Assembly: GCA_023412435.1 (NCBI GenBank)
Contig: JAEYNS010000053.1
Location: 1 to 5,373 of the forward strand
Direction: 5' to 3'
DNA: 5,373 bases
Origin: Actinomycetes bacterium
GTDB lineage: Bacteria; Actinomycetota; Actinomycetes; Propionibacteriales; Propionibacteriaceae
Shown: piece after piece, positions 1 through 5,104 of the stretch
How positions within the stretch are numbered: position 1 is the first letter of the stretch
Layout: each line of letters opens with the position of its first letter
Program-made: the position numbers and the translations under genes
The notes under the pieces: model-generated
Database searches by the model: none
Told to the model about the DNA's origin: nothing
What the model saw: only the letters and a program-made list of their open reading frames with translations

Positions 1-1
1 G

Positions 2-73
2 CCCACCCTGCAGGCGGTGCTGTCGGCGCGCACGGCGGTCCTCGGCGGCGCGGCCGGACAGCGGGTGGCCTAG
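2..73 (+). CDS. C-terminal end of an unidentified protein (partial)
   Basis: Reading from base 2, 23 sense codons run to a TAG at 71-73, ending in the residues GGAAGQRVA. Nearly every third codon position in this frame is G or C (22 of 23), while the other two forward frames have more A/T there. This supports a real coding end rather than chance. The start lies outside the window. The visible residues are alanine- and leucine-rich and carry no recognisable motif, so no function can be given. The gene is convergent with the DUF1905 gene, whose stop begins only 2 bp further on, so there is no room for a separate terminator between them. Confidence 0.55.
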   Translation, partial: PTLQAVLSARTAVLGGAAGQRVA

Positions 74-75
74 CC

Positions 76-366
76 TCAGGCGGCGACCAGGGTCATCGTC
101 ACAGCGACCCGGTCGCCGACGCCGATCCCGGCCGGACGGCGGACCGCGTCCTTCAGCGGCAGCAGGTAGCCGCCGTGACGGGGGAACAGCGAGGTGGTGA
201 ACTCGACGCCCGCGACCGTCGCCCGCACCGGGATGACACCCCAGCCGTAGGTGAAGGCGGTGGCTACCGACGCGATCGCGTCGCTCTCGTCCTCCGGGAT
301 CACCACGTAGTAGAACGGCGCCGGCCCGCGCCATTCGATCACCTCGCCGGTGAACTCCAGTTCCAC
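76..366 (-). CDS. DUF1905 domain-containing protein
   Basis: This 96-residue protein fills a single DUF1905 domain from end to end. Visible family features are the N-terminal strand ELEFTGEVIEW, a FYYVVIPEDESDAI segment, the central FTYGWGVIPVRATVAG hairpin, the TSLFPRHGGYLLPLK core (about residues 58-72) and a closing strand GDRVAVTMTL. The family is a small beta-barrel-like domain of unknown biochemical role, often found alone or fused to YdeI/OmpD-associated sequences. The start is GTG at 364-366, 15 nt after the DinB stop. There is only a weak AGG directly beside it, so translation is probably coupled to the gene upstream. It is the last gene of a three-gene operon (84-residue protein, DinB, DUF1905). 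It has no signal peptide or membrane segment and is presumably cytoplasmic. Family assignment is confident; function is unknown. Confidence 0.85.
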   Translation of the reverse strand: MELEFTGEVIEWRGPAPFYYVVIPEDESDAIASVATAFTYGWGVIPVRATVAGVEFTTSLFPRHGGYLLPLKDAVRRPAGIGVGDRVAVTMTLVAA

Positions 367-381
367 CTCAGCAGTATCCGC

Positions 382-936
382 TCAATCCTGGGGCGGGTCC
401 TCACCGACCAGCCCGTCGACAGCCTCGCGGAACAGGTCGGCGTGCCCGGCATGGCGGGAGTACTCGGTGCACAGGTCGACCAGGACGCGGCGCAGGTTCG
501 GGGCGACGCCGTCCTCGCTGGACCGGGACGGCTGGTCGAGCCCGCCGGCGGCGAGCACCTCCTGCCAGGCCCGCCGCGACTTCGCCACGGCGCCCCGCCA
601 CAACTCGTAGAGCTCCCCGGGGCTGTCGTGGACCGCCGAGTGCCACTCCCACTCCGGGTCGAGGGCGAACAGGTCGGGATCCCAGGGCTCGCCGGGCGGC
701 TCACCGGTGAGGTCCTGCCAGACCGTGTTCTCCTCGACGAGGGCGAGGTGCTTGACCAGTCCGGCGAGCGTCATCGCCGAGGGGGCGTGCTCGCGACGCA
801 GACCGGCTGCGTCCAGCCCGCCGGTCTTCCAGGCGAACTGGGCGCGGGCCCGCTCGAGGGCGAACAGCAGGGTCTCCGCCTCGGTGCCGGCGGTGACCTC
901 TGCGTCCCGGGCCTGCGGCGTCACGTCACCAGTCAT
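382..936 (-). CDS. DinB / DUF664 family protein
   Basis: This 184-residue protein matches the actinobacterial DinB-like DUF664 group, four-helix-bundle metalloproteins related to mycothiol- and bacillithiol-dependent transferases. The helix with VKHLALVEENTVW (about residues 61-73) supplies a probable metal-binding His63. The late helix EYSRHAGHADLFREAVDG (about 158-175) supplies His162 and His165, giving the usual histidine triad. The SAMTLAGLVKHLALVE stretch is also typical of the family. ATG at 934-936 is preceded by a strong ribosome binding site, GGAGG, 5 nt upstream. The start overlaps the end of the 84-residue gene by 11 bp, so the two are translationally linked. Known members are linked to thiol-dependent detoxification or stress, but substrates are mostly unknown, and here the substrate cannot be inferred. 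The protein is cytoplasmic, with no signal or membrane segment. Confidence 0.88.
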   Translation of the reverse strand: MTGDVTPQARDAEVTAGTEAETLLFALERARAQFAWKTGGLDAAGLRREHAPSAMTLAGLVKHLALVEENTVWQDLTGEPPGEPWDPDLFALDPEWEWHSAVHDSPGELYELWRGAVAKSRRAWQEVLAAGGLDQPSRSSEDGVAPNLRRVLVDLCTEYSRHAGHADLFREAVDGLVGEDPPQD

Positions 937-1180
937 GGCGGCCTCCGGAGTGCTGCGGCCGTGGCAGCCAGGTGTAGGAGTCGACGTACAGCGGCACCTG
1001 GCGGAGCCGGTTCTGCTCCTCCCAGTGCACCCGGAGGGTGCCGGTGCTCCGCCACCAGGCGGTGATCCGGCTCAGGACGGCGCGCAGCGAGTGCGCCTCG
1101 GGGACCTCGGCCCGGGTGGTGGGCTGGTGGACGAGGGTGAGCCCGACGCGGGGGGTGATCGGAAGGGTTCGTGCTGTCAT
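926..1180 (-). CDS. Hypothetical 84-residue protein, first gene of the DinB operon
   Basis: I do not recognise this protein. It has 84 residues, is basic and rich in arginine and tryptophan (AWWRSTGTLRVHWEEQNRLRQVPLYVDSYTWLPRPQ in its second half) and has no hydrophobic segment long enough for a membrane helix or signal peptide. The first half (RVGLTLVHQPTTRAEVPEAHSLRAVLSRITAWW) looks like a strand followed by an amphipathic helix. The start is ATG at 1178-1180, with GAGG a few bases upstream as a good ribosome binding site. The end overlaps the DinB start by 11 bp. Both points support a genuine gene in a three-gene operon. It faces the WYL regulator across an 81-bp divergent spacer, and a candidate operator overlaps its start codon and ribosome binding site. 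A functional link to DinB/DUF1905 is inferred from position only. Confidence 0.72.
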   Translation of the reverse strand: MTARTLPITPRVGLTLVHQPTTRAEVPEAHSLRAVLSRITAWWRSTGTLRVHWEEQNRLRQVPLYVDSYTWLPRPQHSGGRHDW

Positions 1181-1200
1181 GACCTCAAGCTAGAGTTCAT
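1179..1200. promoter_or_regulatory. Inverted-repeat candidate operator in the divergent control region
   Basis: A 22-bp inverted repeat is centred between 1189 and 1190. The arms are ATGACCTCAAG and CTAGAGTTCAT, and 9 of the 11 symmetric positions pair. It lies in the spacer between the 84-residue gene (minus) and the WYL regulator (plus), overlapping the ATG and the GAGG ribosome binding site of the former. It also contains TAGAGT (1191-1196), a plausible rightward -10 hexamer of the TANNNT form, with no clear -35. Binding there could repress both directions. The position makes the WYL protein the obvious candidate ligand, but no binding motif is established for this regulator. In RNA from the minus strand the same symmetry could fold a short hairpin hiding the ribosome binding site. 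Confidence 0.5.
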
Positions 1201-1238
1201 TCCGGACGTTCTACTTCCGGTAGGCACGAGGCATTTCC

Positions 1239-1265
1239 ATGAATCTTCGGACTTTCTCGCCATGA
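1239..1265 (+). CDS. Possible eight-codon leader peptide upstream of the WYL regulator
   Basis: ATG at 1239-1241 opens a frame of eight codons (MNLRTFSP) that ends in TGA at 1263-1265. The stop overlaps the ATG of the WYL regulator (1262-1264) in an ATGA arrangement. ACGAGG at 1226-1231 lies 7 nt before this ATG and is a better ribosome binding site than anything in front of the regulator itself. This suggests that ribosomes load at the mini-ORF and re-start on the regulator. It is too short for codon statistics, and an alternative is that the regulator mRNA is simply poorly translated or leaderless. The call is speculative. Confidence 0.3.
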   Translation: MNLRTFSP

Positions 1266-2254
1266 CGGCCGAGACCAGCCCCACGTCGCGGGCCCTGCTC
1301 GCCCTCGAACTGATCCAGGCGAACCCCGGTCTCACCGCCGACCGGCTGGCCCGCTCCCTCGGCGTCACCGAGCGCGCCGCCCGTCGGTACGTGGGGATCC
1401 TGCGGGAGGCGGAGATCCCGATCCTCTCTGTCCGCGGCCCGGCCGGGGGCTACACGGTCGGACGCGGCGTCCGGCTGCCGCCGCTGATCTTCAGCGCCAC
1501 CGAGGCGTTGGGACTGGTGATGGCGGCGGTGGACGCCCACTACGACGCCGCCGACCCGACCGACCCGGTCGGCAGCGCGCTGGGCAAGATCCTGCGGGCG
1601 CTGCCGGAGTCGGTGGCCCGGCAGGCCGAGGTGGTGCGGCAGACGGCGCGCGCCGTCCCCGACCGGTGGGCGGCCCGGCCCGACCCCGGCACCACCTCGC
1701 AGCTGGTGCAGGCCTGCGCCACGCATCGGCTGGTCCGGCTGGGGTACCGGGCGGAAGCGGGCTCCGAATGGGTGACCCAGGTGGAGCCGTGGTCGGTGGT
1801 GGCCAGGCACGGCCGCTGGTACCTGCTGTGCCGCCTGGTCAAGAGCCAGGCGATCCGTACCTACCGGCTCGACAGGGTGCAGGGCGTGGAGGTGCTCGAC
1901 GAGACCTTCGAGCCGCCGTCGGGTCTCGACCCGATCGCTGCCCTGGAGGAGAACCTCGCCGCCGGCTGGGAGTACCCCACCGAGGTCATCATCAAGACCT
2001 CGCTGGAGGACGCCCGGCACTGGCTGCCGCGCTCGGTCGGCCACCTGGCGGCGATCGACGAGGCGACCACCCGGCTGACCGGCACCACCAGCTCGCCGTA
2101 CTGGTACGCCGAGGTGCTGGCGTCGCTGCCGGTCGACTTCACGATCGTCGCCGGGCCCGAGGTGCAGCAGGCGGCCAGGGCGATCGGCGAGCGGCTGATC
2201 GCCGCCGCCGGCGCTCAGTCTGCCGACTCCCACTCCGAGGCCAGCAGCGCGTAG
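1262..2254 (+). CDS. WYL-domain (YafY-type) transcriptional regulator
   Basis: This 330-residue protein has the usual three-part layout and full length of YafY/WYL regulators. Residues about 9-68 form an N-terminal winged helix-turn-helix (ALLALELIQANPGLTADRLA, then VTERAARRYVGILREAEIPI and the wing GPAGGYTVG). Residues about 146-215 are the WYL domain, with its WYL triplet at 186-188 in GRWYLLCR and the following IRTYRLDRVQGVEVLDETF. Residues about 236-315 are the WCX C-terminal extension. WYL domains sense ligands, often nucleic acid or small molecules, and these proteins act as repressors or activators. ATG 1262 is the first in-frame start after the divergent spacer; its own ribosome binding site is weak and an eight-codon mini-ORF overlaps it. 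The gene is divergent from the 84-residue/DinB/DUF1905 operon, its likely target. Its last 40 bp overlap the end of the convergent GNAT gene. Confidence 0.92.
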   Translation: MTAETSPTSRALLALELIQANPGLTADRLARSLGVTERAARRYVGILREAEIPILSVRGPAGGYTVGRGVRLPPLIFSATEALGLVMAAVDAHYDAADPTDPVGSALGKILRALPESVARQAEVVRQTARAVPDRWAARPDPGTTSQLVQACATHRLVRLGYRAEAGSEWVTQVEPWSVVARHGRWYLLCRLVKSQAIRTYRLDRVQGVEVLDETFEPPSGLDPIAALEENLAAGWEYPTEVIIKTSLEDARHWLPRSVGHLAAIDEATTRLTGTTSSPYWYAEVLASLPVDFTIVAGPEVQQAARAIGERLIAAAGAQSADSHSEASSA

Positions 2255-2772
2255 AGGTAGGTGTCGTTCCAGCGCGGGTTTCCGTGCTCGTCGTCGGCGA
2301 AGCTGACCGCTGCCAGCAGGTGGCCCTCCCGCCGGAACCCGGCCCGCTCCAGCAGCCGCCAGGAGGCCACGTTGTCGGGGTTGCAGCGCGCCGTCACCCG
2401 GCGCACCCCCCACTGGCCGAAGGCGAGGCCGAGCAGGGCCCTGACCGCCTCGGTGGCGTAGCCGCGGCCCCAGTGGTCGGGGTGGAAGACGTACCCCAGC
2501 TCGCTGGTACGCCAGGCCTCCGGGTCTTCAGGATGGAAGTAGAGGTTGCCGACCAGTTCGCCGGTGTCGGCCAGGCAGACCGCGAGGAAGTCCTGGTCGC
2601 CACTGCGGCGGCGGGCCTCCAGGTCGCAGGCGTCCCGGCTCTGCACCGGGTACGGCTCGAAGGCGACGGCCTCCGGACGCGACAGGTAGGCGTGCAGACC
2701 GGCCCCGTCGGTCGGCAGGAACCGCCGGAGCACCAGGCGCGGCGTGGCCAGCGGCAACCCGGTCTCATACAC
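2215..2772 (-). CDS. GNAT family N-acetyltransferase, RimJ/RimL type
   Basis: The product is about 185 residues, the normal length for the RimJ/RimL-like GNAT group. The N-terminus ETGLPLATPRLVLRRFLPTDGAGLHAYLSRPE is the typical beta1-alpha1 opening. The acetyl-CoA pyrophosphate loop is WGRGYATEA (residues about 101-109), preceded by the motif A strand ELGYVFHPDH. The C-terminal half has the hallmark NPDNVASWRLLERAGFRREG (131-150), then WNDTYLYALLASEW. The acceptor substrate cannot be told: relatives acetylate ribosomal-protein N-termini, small amines or antibiotics. GTG at 2770-2772 is chosen because it overlaps the HAD stop (GTGTATGA, 8-bp overlap) and begins just before the conserved opening. 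The open frame extends 21 codons further into the HAD gene, and there is no strong ribosome binding site, so coupling to HAD translation is likely. The tail overlaps the WYL gene by 40 bp. Confidence 0.88.
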   Translation of the reverse strand: MYETGLPLATPRLVLRRFLPTDGAGLHAYLSRPEAVAFEPYPVQSRDACDLEARRRSGDQDFLAVCLADTGELVGNLYFHPEDPEAWRTSELGYVFHPDHWGRGYATEAVRALLGLAFGQWGVRRVTARCNPDNVASWRLLERAGFRREGHLLAAVSFADDEHGNPRWNDTYLYALLASEWESAD

Positions 2773-3595
2773 CGGCGGCGAACCAGCGGTCGAGCTCCTG
2801 CGCGGTGCCGTCTTCGGAGAACGGCGCGGTGACATGGTCGGCCGCCTCCTGCACCTCGGGAGCGGCGTCGCCGATGGCGACCCCCCGTCCGGCCCAGGAC
2901 AGCATCTCGATGGCGTTGCGGCCAGCGCCGAGGGCGAGCACGGCGGCCCGGTCGACGCCGAGGGTCTGGGCGACCTCGACCAGGGCCAGCGCCTTGTTCA
3001 CCCCTGCCGGAGCGATGTCCAGCCAGGCCGACCAGCCGACGAAGTAGTTGACGCCGTGAAGCTAGAGTATGTAGTAGAGCGCGATGAAGTCGTCATCGGA
3101 CGCCGCCGGGTCGCGCACCACGATCCGGGTGACGTCGCTGCCGGCGAGTTCGTCCGGGGTCACCACCTCGATCGACCCGTCGAGGTCGCCGTCGGGGAAG
3201 TGCTTGGTCACCCGGTAGCCGACCCCGACCACCTCGGCGGCGAGGGCCGCACCGGGGTGCTCGTCGAGGACCCGCTCGATCACCGTCGCGGGATTGAAGG
3301 TCACCACCTGCTGGAACTCCAGCGGCGGGAACTGGACGCAGACCGCCCCGTTCGACGCGATCACCGGCGCTCGCGGCAGGTCGAGCTCTTCGAACACCGG
3401 CCGGGTCGCGTGCCAGCTACGACCGGTGGCAAGGACGACGGGCACTCCCGCGTCCACAACTCGTCGGACACTCCGACGGACACTGTCCGGCAGCCGTCCC
3501 TCGTGATCGACCAGCGTGCCGTCGATGTCGAGTGCTACCAACTGCGGCCTCCAAGCCGCCTGCGGCCCCCTGGCCGCCCTGTTACCGTTTCTCAT
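2765..3595 (-). pseudogene. Cof-type HAD-family hydrolase, interrupted by an in-frame TAG and lacking motif IV aspartates
   Basis: Numbering is from the GTG at 3601; ATG at 3593-3595 is an equally good start. The N-terminal half has HAD motif I DIDGT (residues 25-29), motif II LATGRS (57-62) and a C2-type cap. At position 180 the frame meets TAG (3062-3064), then continues in the same frame with LHGVNYFVGWSAWLDIAPAG, motif III lysine 203 in VNKAL, and a full C-terminal core ending in DRWFAAGV. No frameshift is needed: one stop codon splits an otherwise full-length protein of about 278 residues. Motif IV reads GAGRNA (225-230) where the family has GDGxND, so both Mg-binding aspartates are alanine. 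The intact family dephosphorylates sugar phosphates, flavin or other small phosphates. Phosphatase activity is not expected here. The gene follows serS by about 80 bp and overlaps the GNAT start. An annotation pipeline may report two pieces, 3062-3601 and 2765-3001 (GTG start). A sequencing error could explain the stop but not readily both alanines. Confidence 0.75.
3062..3064 (-). other. In-frame amber (TAG) codon inside the HAD gene
   Basis: On the minus strand the codons run GCG CTC TAC TAC ATA CTC TAG CTT CAC GGC. The reading frame is the same before and after the stop. The patch TAC TAC ATA CTC TAG is unusually AT-rich for this window and includes ATA, a very rare codon in high-GC actinomycetes. 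From memory of the family the equivalent segment is about the same length, ending in a glycine before LHGVNY. The change therefore looks like a replaced block of several codons rather than one point mutation. No in-frame ATG or GTG follows until GTG at 2999-3001. Confidence 0.85.
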
Positions 3596-3604
3596 CTTCA
3601 CCCA

Positions 3605-3610
3605 AGCGTA
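3605..3610 (-). promoter_or_regulatory. Possible -10 element for the HAD gene
   Basis: On the minus strand TACGCT fits the actinobacterial TANNNT -10 form. It lies 9 nt before ATG 3595, which would give a leaderless or almost leaderless transcript. That fits the absence of a properly spaced ribosome binding site there. No convincing -35 hexamer is seen 16-18 bp upstream. A six-base match is weak evidence. Confidence 0.25.
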
Positions 3611-3681
3611 GCCCGCCGTCCGAAACTTGCGGTGGACGTGCGGTGACCGGCGGGTGAACCCGGGTCGCGTCCAGACGAGCG

Positions 3682-4956
3682 TCAGGACAGCGGCGTGAGC
3701 ACCTCGCGCCCGCCCAGGTAGGGGCGCAGCGCCACCGGAACCCGGACGGAGCCGTCGGCCTGCTGGTGGTTCTCCAACAGCATGATGATCATCCGGGTCA
3801 TCGCGCAGAGCGTGCCGTTCAGGGTGGCCGCCGGCTTGATCGTCTCCCCGTCCCGGATCCGGATGTTGAGCCGCCTGGCCTGGAACTCGGTGCAGTTCGA
3901 GGTGGAGGTGATCTCGCGGTACCGGTTCTGGGTGGGCAGCCAGGCGTAGCAGTCGTACTTGCGGGCGGCGCTCAGCCCGAGGTCGCCGGAAGCGACGTCG
4001 AGCACCTGGAACGGGAGTTCGAGGGAGCTGATGAACTCCTTCTCGAAGCCCAGCAGCCGGGCGTGGTGCGCCTCGGCCTCGCTCGGGTCGCAGTAGACGA
4101 ACATCTCGACCTTGTCGAACCAGTGGACGCGGAAGATGCCGCGGGTGTCCTTGCCGTACGCCCCTGCCTCACGGCGGTAGCACGGGCTGACCGCGACGTA
4201 GTGGCGCGGCAGCGTGGCGGCGTCGAGGATCTCGTCGGAGTGGTACGCGGCCAGCGCCACCTCGGAGGTGCCGACCAGGTACAGGTCGTCGGCCGGCAGG
4301 TGGTAGACGTCCTGGGCTGCCTGGCCGAGGAAGCCCGTGCCCTCCATGGCCGAGGGGCGCACCAGCGCCGGCGGGATCATCGGGGTGAAGCCCCACTCGG
4401 CGGCCTTGGCCATGGCCAGGTTGAGCAGCGCGAACTCCAGCTGGGCGCCGACCCCGGTGAGGAAGTAGAACCGGGAGCCGGACACCTTGGCGCCGCGCTC
4501 CATGTCGATGGCGCCGAGCAGTTCGCCCAGTTCCAGGTGGTCGCGCGGGGTGAAGCCCTCGGCCTCGAAGTCGCGCGGCGTCCCGACCGTCTCGAGCACG
4601 GTGAAGTCGTCCTCACCGCCACGAGGGACGTCCTCGCCGACGAGGTTCGGCAGCTTCGCCATCAGGTCGTCGAACCGCTGCCCCGCCTCGGCGGCCTCGG
4701 CCTCGGCGGCCTTCACGTCGGTGGCGAGCTGCTTGGTGCGGGCCAGCAGCGCGGCCTTGTCCTCGCCGGACGCCCTGGCGATCTGCTTGCCGATCGCCTT
4801 CTGCTCGGCGCGCAGGTTCTCGAAGGAGGCGATCCCGGAGCGGCGGGCCTCGTCGGCGGCGACCAGGTCGTCCACCAGCGCCACGGACTCCCCGCGGGCC
4901 TCCTGCGAGCGGCGGATGCGGTCAGGGTCGGTGCGCAGCAGCTTCGGATCGATCAC
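3682..4956 (-). CDS. serS: Seryl-tRNA synthetase
   Basis: This cytoplasmic class II synthetase charges tRNA-Ser with serine via seryl-adenylate. The 424-residue length is normal. Residues about 1-105 form the long antiparallel coiled-coil arm that grips the tRNA-Ser variable arm (rich in Ala, Glu, Lys and Arg, such as [51 protein letters not shown]). The catalytic domain follows: motif 1 around [23 protein letters not shown], serine-binding TSE at about 230-232, motif 2 [28 protein letters not shown] (about 259-286), the [15 protein letters not shown] block and motif 3 [19 protein letters not shown]. The C-terminus has [19 protein letters not shown] 4954-4956 is preferred because it gives [15 protein letters not shown], the usual SerRS N-terminus. 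TTG codons at 4960-4962 and 4963-4965 are alternatives, the former closer to the ribosome binding site GGATAGG (4967-4973). It lies downstream of pheA with a structured 148-nt gap. Confidence 0.97.
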   Translation of the reverse strand: MIDPKLLRTDPDRIRRSQEARGESVALVDDLVAADEARRSGIASFENLRAEQKAIGKQIARASGEDKAALLARTKQLATDVKAAEAEAAEAGQRFDDLMAKLPNLVGEDVPRGGEDDFTVLETVGTPRDFEAEGFTPRDHLELGELLGAIDMERGAKVSGSRFYFLTGVGAQLEFALLNLAMAKAAEWGFTPMIPPALVRPSAMEGTGFLGQAAQDVYHLPADDLYLVGTSEVALAAYHSDEILDAATLPRHYVAVSPCYRREAGAYGKDTRGIFRVHWFDKVEMFVYCDPSEAEAHHARLLGFEKEFISSLELPFQVLDVASGDLGLSAARKYDCYAWLPTQNRYREITSTSNCTEFQARRLNIRIRDGETIKPAATLNGTLCAMTRMIIMLLENHQQADGSVRVPVALRPYLGGREVLTPLS

Positions 4957-4975
4957 GATCAACAAGCCTATCCAT

Positions 4976-4987
4976 CCCCGGCTGGGG
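4976..4987 (-). promoter_or_regulatory. Short hairpin just upstream of the serS ribosome binding site
   Basis: On the minus strand CCCC-AGCC-GGGG forms a 4-bp all-GC stem with a four-base loop. It ends 2 nt before the putative serS ribosome binding site GGATAGG (4967-4973). It may keep the ribosome landing region open or, if extended, partly block it. The stem is short and such matches are common in GC-rich DNA, so the regulatory role is a guess. Confidence 0.25.
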
Positions 4988-5004
4988 CCGCCTTCTTCGC
5001 CCGT

Positions 5005-5098
5005 CGAGGGCCACCGTCCGCGCCGAGGGCTACCGCCTCCCGCCGAGGACTCCCGTGACGGGTAGCCCTCGATGGCCCAGGGTGGTTCTCGGCGGAGG
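5005..5098 (-). promoter_or_regulatory. Structured pheA-serS intergenic RNA: interleaved and competing stems, candidate leader or terminator
   Basis: Five arms occur in this order on the minus-strand RNA. P is CCTCCGCCGAG (5098-5088), A is CGAGGGCTACC (5071-5061), Q is CTCGGCGGGAGG (5047-5036), B is GGTAGCCCTCG (5034-5024) and C is GGTGGCCCTCG (5015-5005). A pairs perfectly with B over 11 bp. A also pairs with C over 11 bp with one U-G wobble, plus one more U-A pair. P pairs with Q over 11 bp with one bulged G. The order P-A-Q-B makes P:Q and A:B interleaved, so they either compete or form a pseudoknot, and A:B and A:C exclude each other. There is no U-tract, so a classic intrinsic terminator is not indicated, although actinobacterial terminators often lack one. 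The structure lies between the pheA stop and serS and could end pheA transcription or control serS. Confidence 0.5.
5024..5071 (-). terminator. Perfect 11-bp inverted repeat downstream of pheA (possible U-less terminator)
   Basis: Arms at 5024-5034 and 5061-5071 are exact reverse complements (8 of 11 pairs are G-C), separated by 26 bases. The first arm begins 33 nt after the pheA stop on the minus strand. A stem of this strength soon after a stop codon could act as a transcription terminator or an mRNA 3'-end stabiliser. The loop is long and no run of T follows, so the terminator call is tentative. It shares its first arm with the alternative A:C pairing of the leader. Confidence 0.35.
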
Positions 5099-5104
5099 TC
5101 CGGG

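Noticed and set aside
175..1065. Long open frame on the plus strand across the DUF1905 and DinB genes
   Set aside because: It is the antisense shadow of genes with clear family matches and ribosome binding sites; its translation is Arg/Pro/Gly-rich low-complexity with no domain.
1211..2413. 400-codon open frame on the minus strand opposite the WYL regulator
   Set aside because: The forward strand encodes a full-length WYL protein with all three domains; the reverse translation is repetitive Gly/Arg/Gln-rich, as expected for a GC-rich shadow.
2773..2835. Longer GNAT start at ATG 2835
   Set aside because: The extra 21 residues (MSPRRSPKTAPRRSS...) are the HAD coding sequence read in another frame, are Pro/Arg-rich and lie before the conserved GNAT opening.
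2765..3001. C-terminal HAD piece as an independent gene starting at GTG 3001
   Set aside because: The AGGGG before it directly abuts the GTG without proper spacing, and the piece lacks motifs I and II, so it would not be a functional domain alone.
3001..3064. Frameshift in the HAD gene between its two open pieces
   Set aside because: Codon counting shows 3061 and 3001 are in the same frame and the intervening 20 codons encode family-like sequence; only a stop codon separates the pieces.
3612..3654. 7-bp inverted repeat (CCCGCCG / CGGCGGG) between serS and the HAD gene as a terminator
   Set aside because: Arms are short with a 29-base loop and no T-run; such GC-only repeats are expected by chance at this base composition.
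3766..5058. 430-codon plus-strand open frame opposite serS
   Set aside because: serS is unambiguous on the minus strand; the opposite frame has no recognisable motif.
5079..5095. Sequence resembling the T-box core (AGGGTGG followed by a GC-rich tail)
   Set aside because: It lies on the plus strand, opposite to serS transcription, the match is only partial, and no specifier or antiterminator arrangement is evident.
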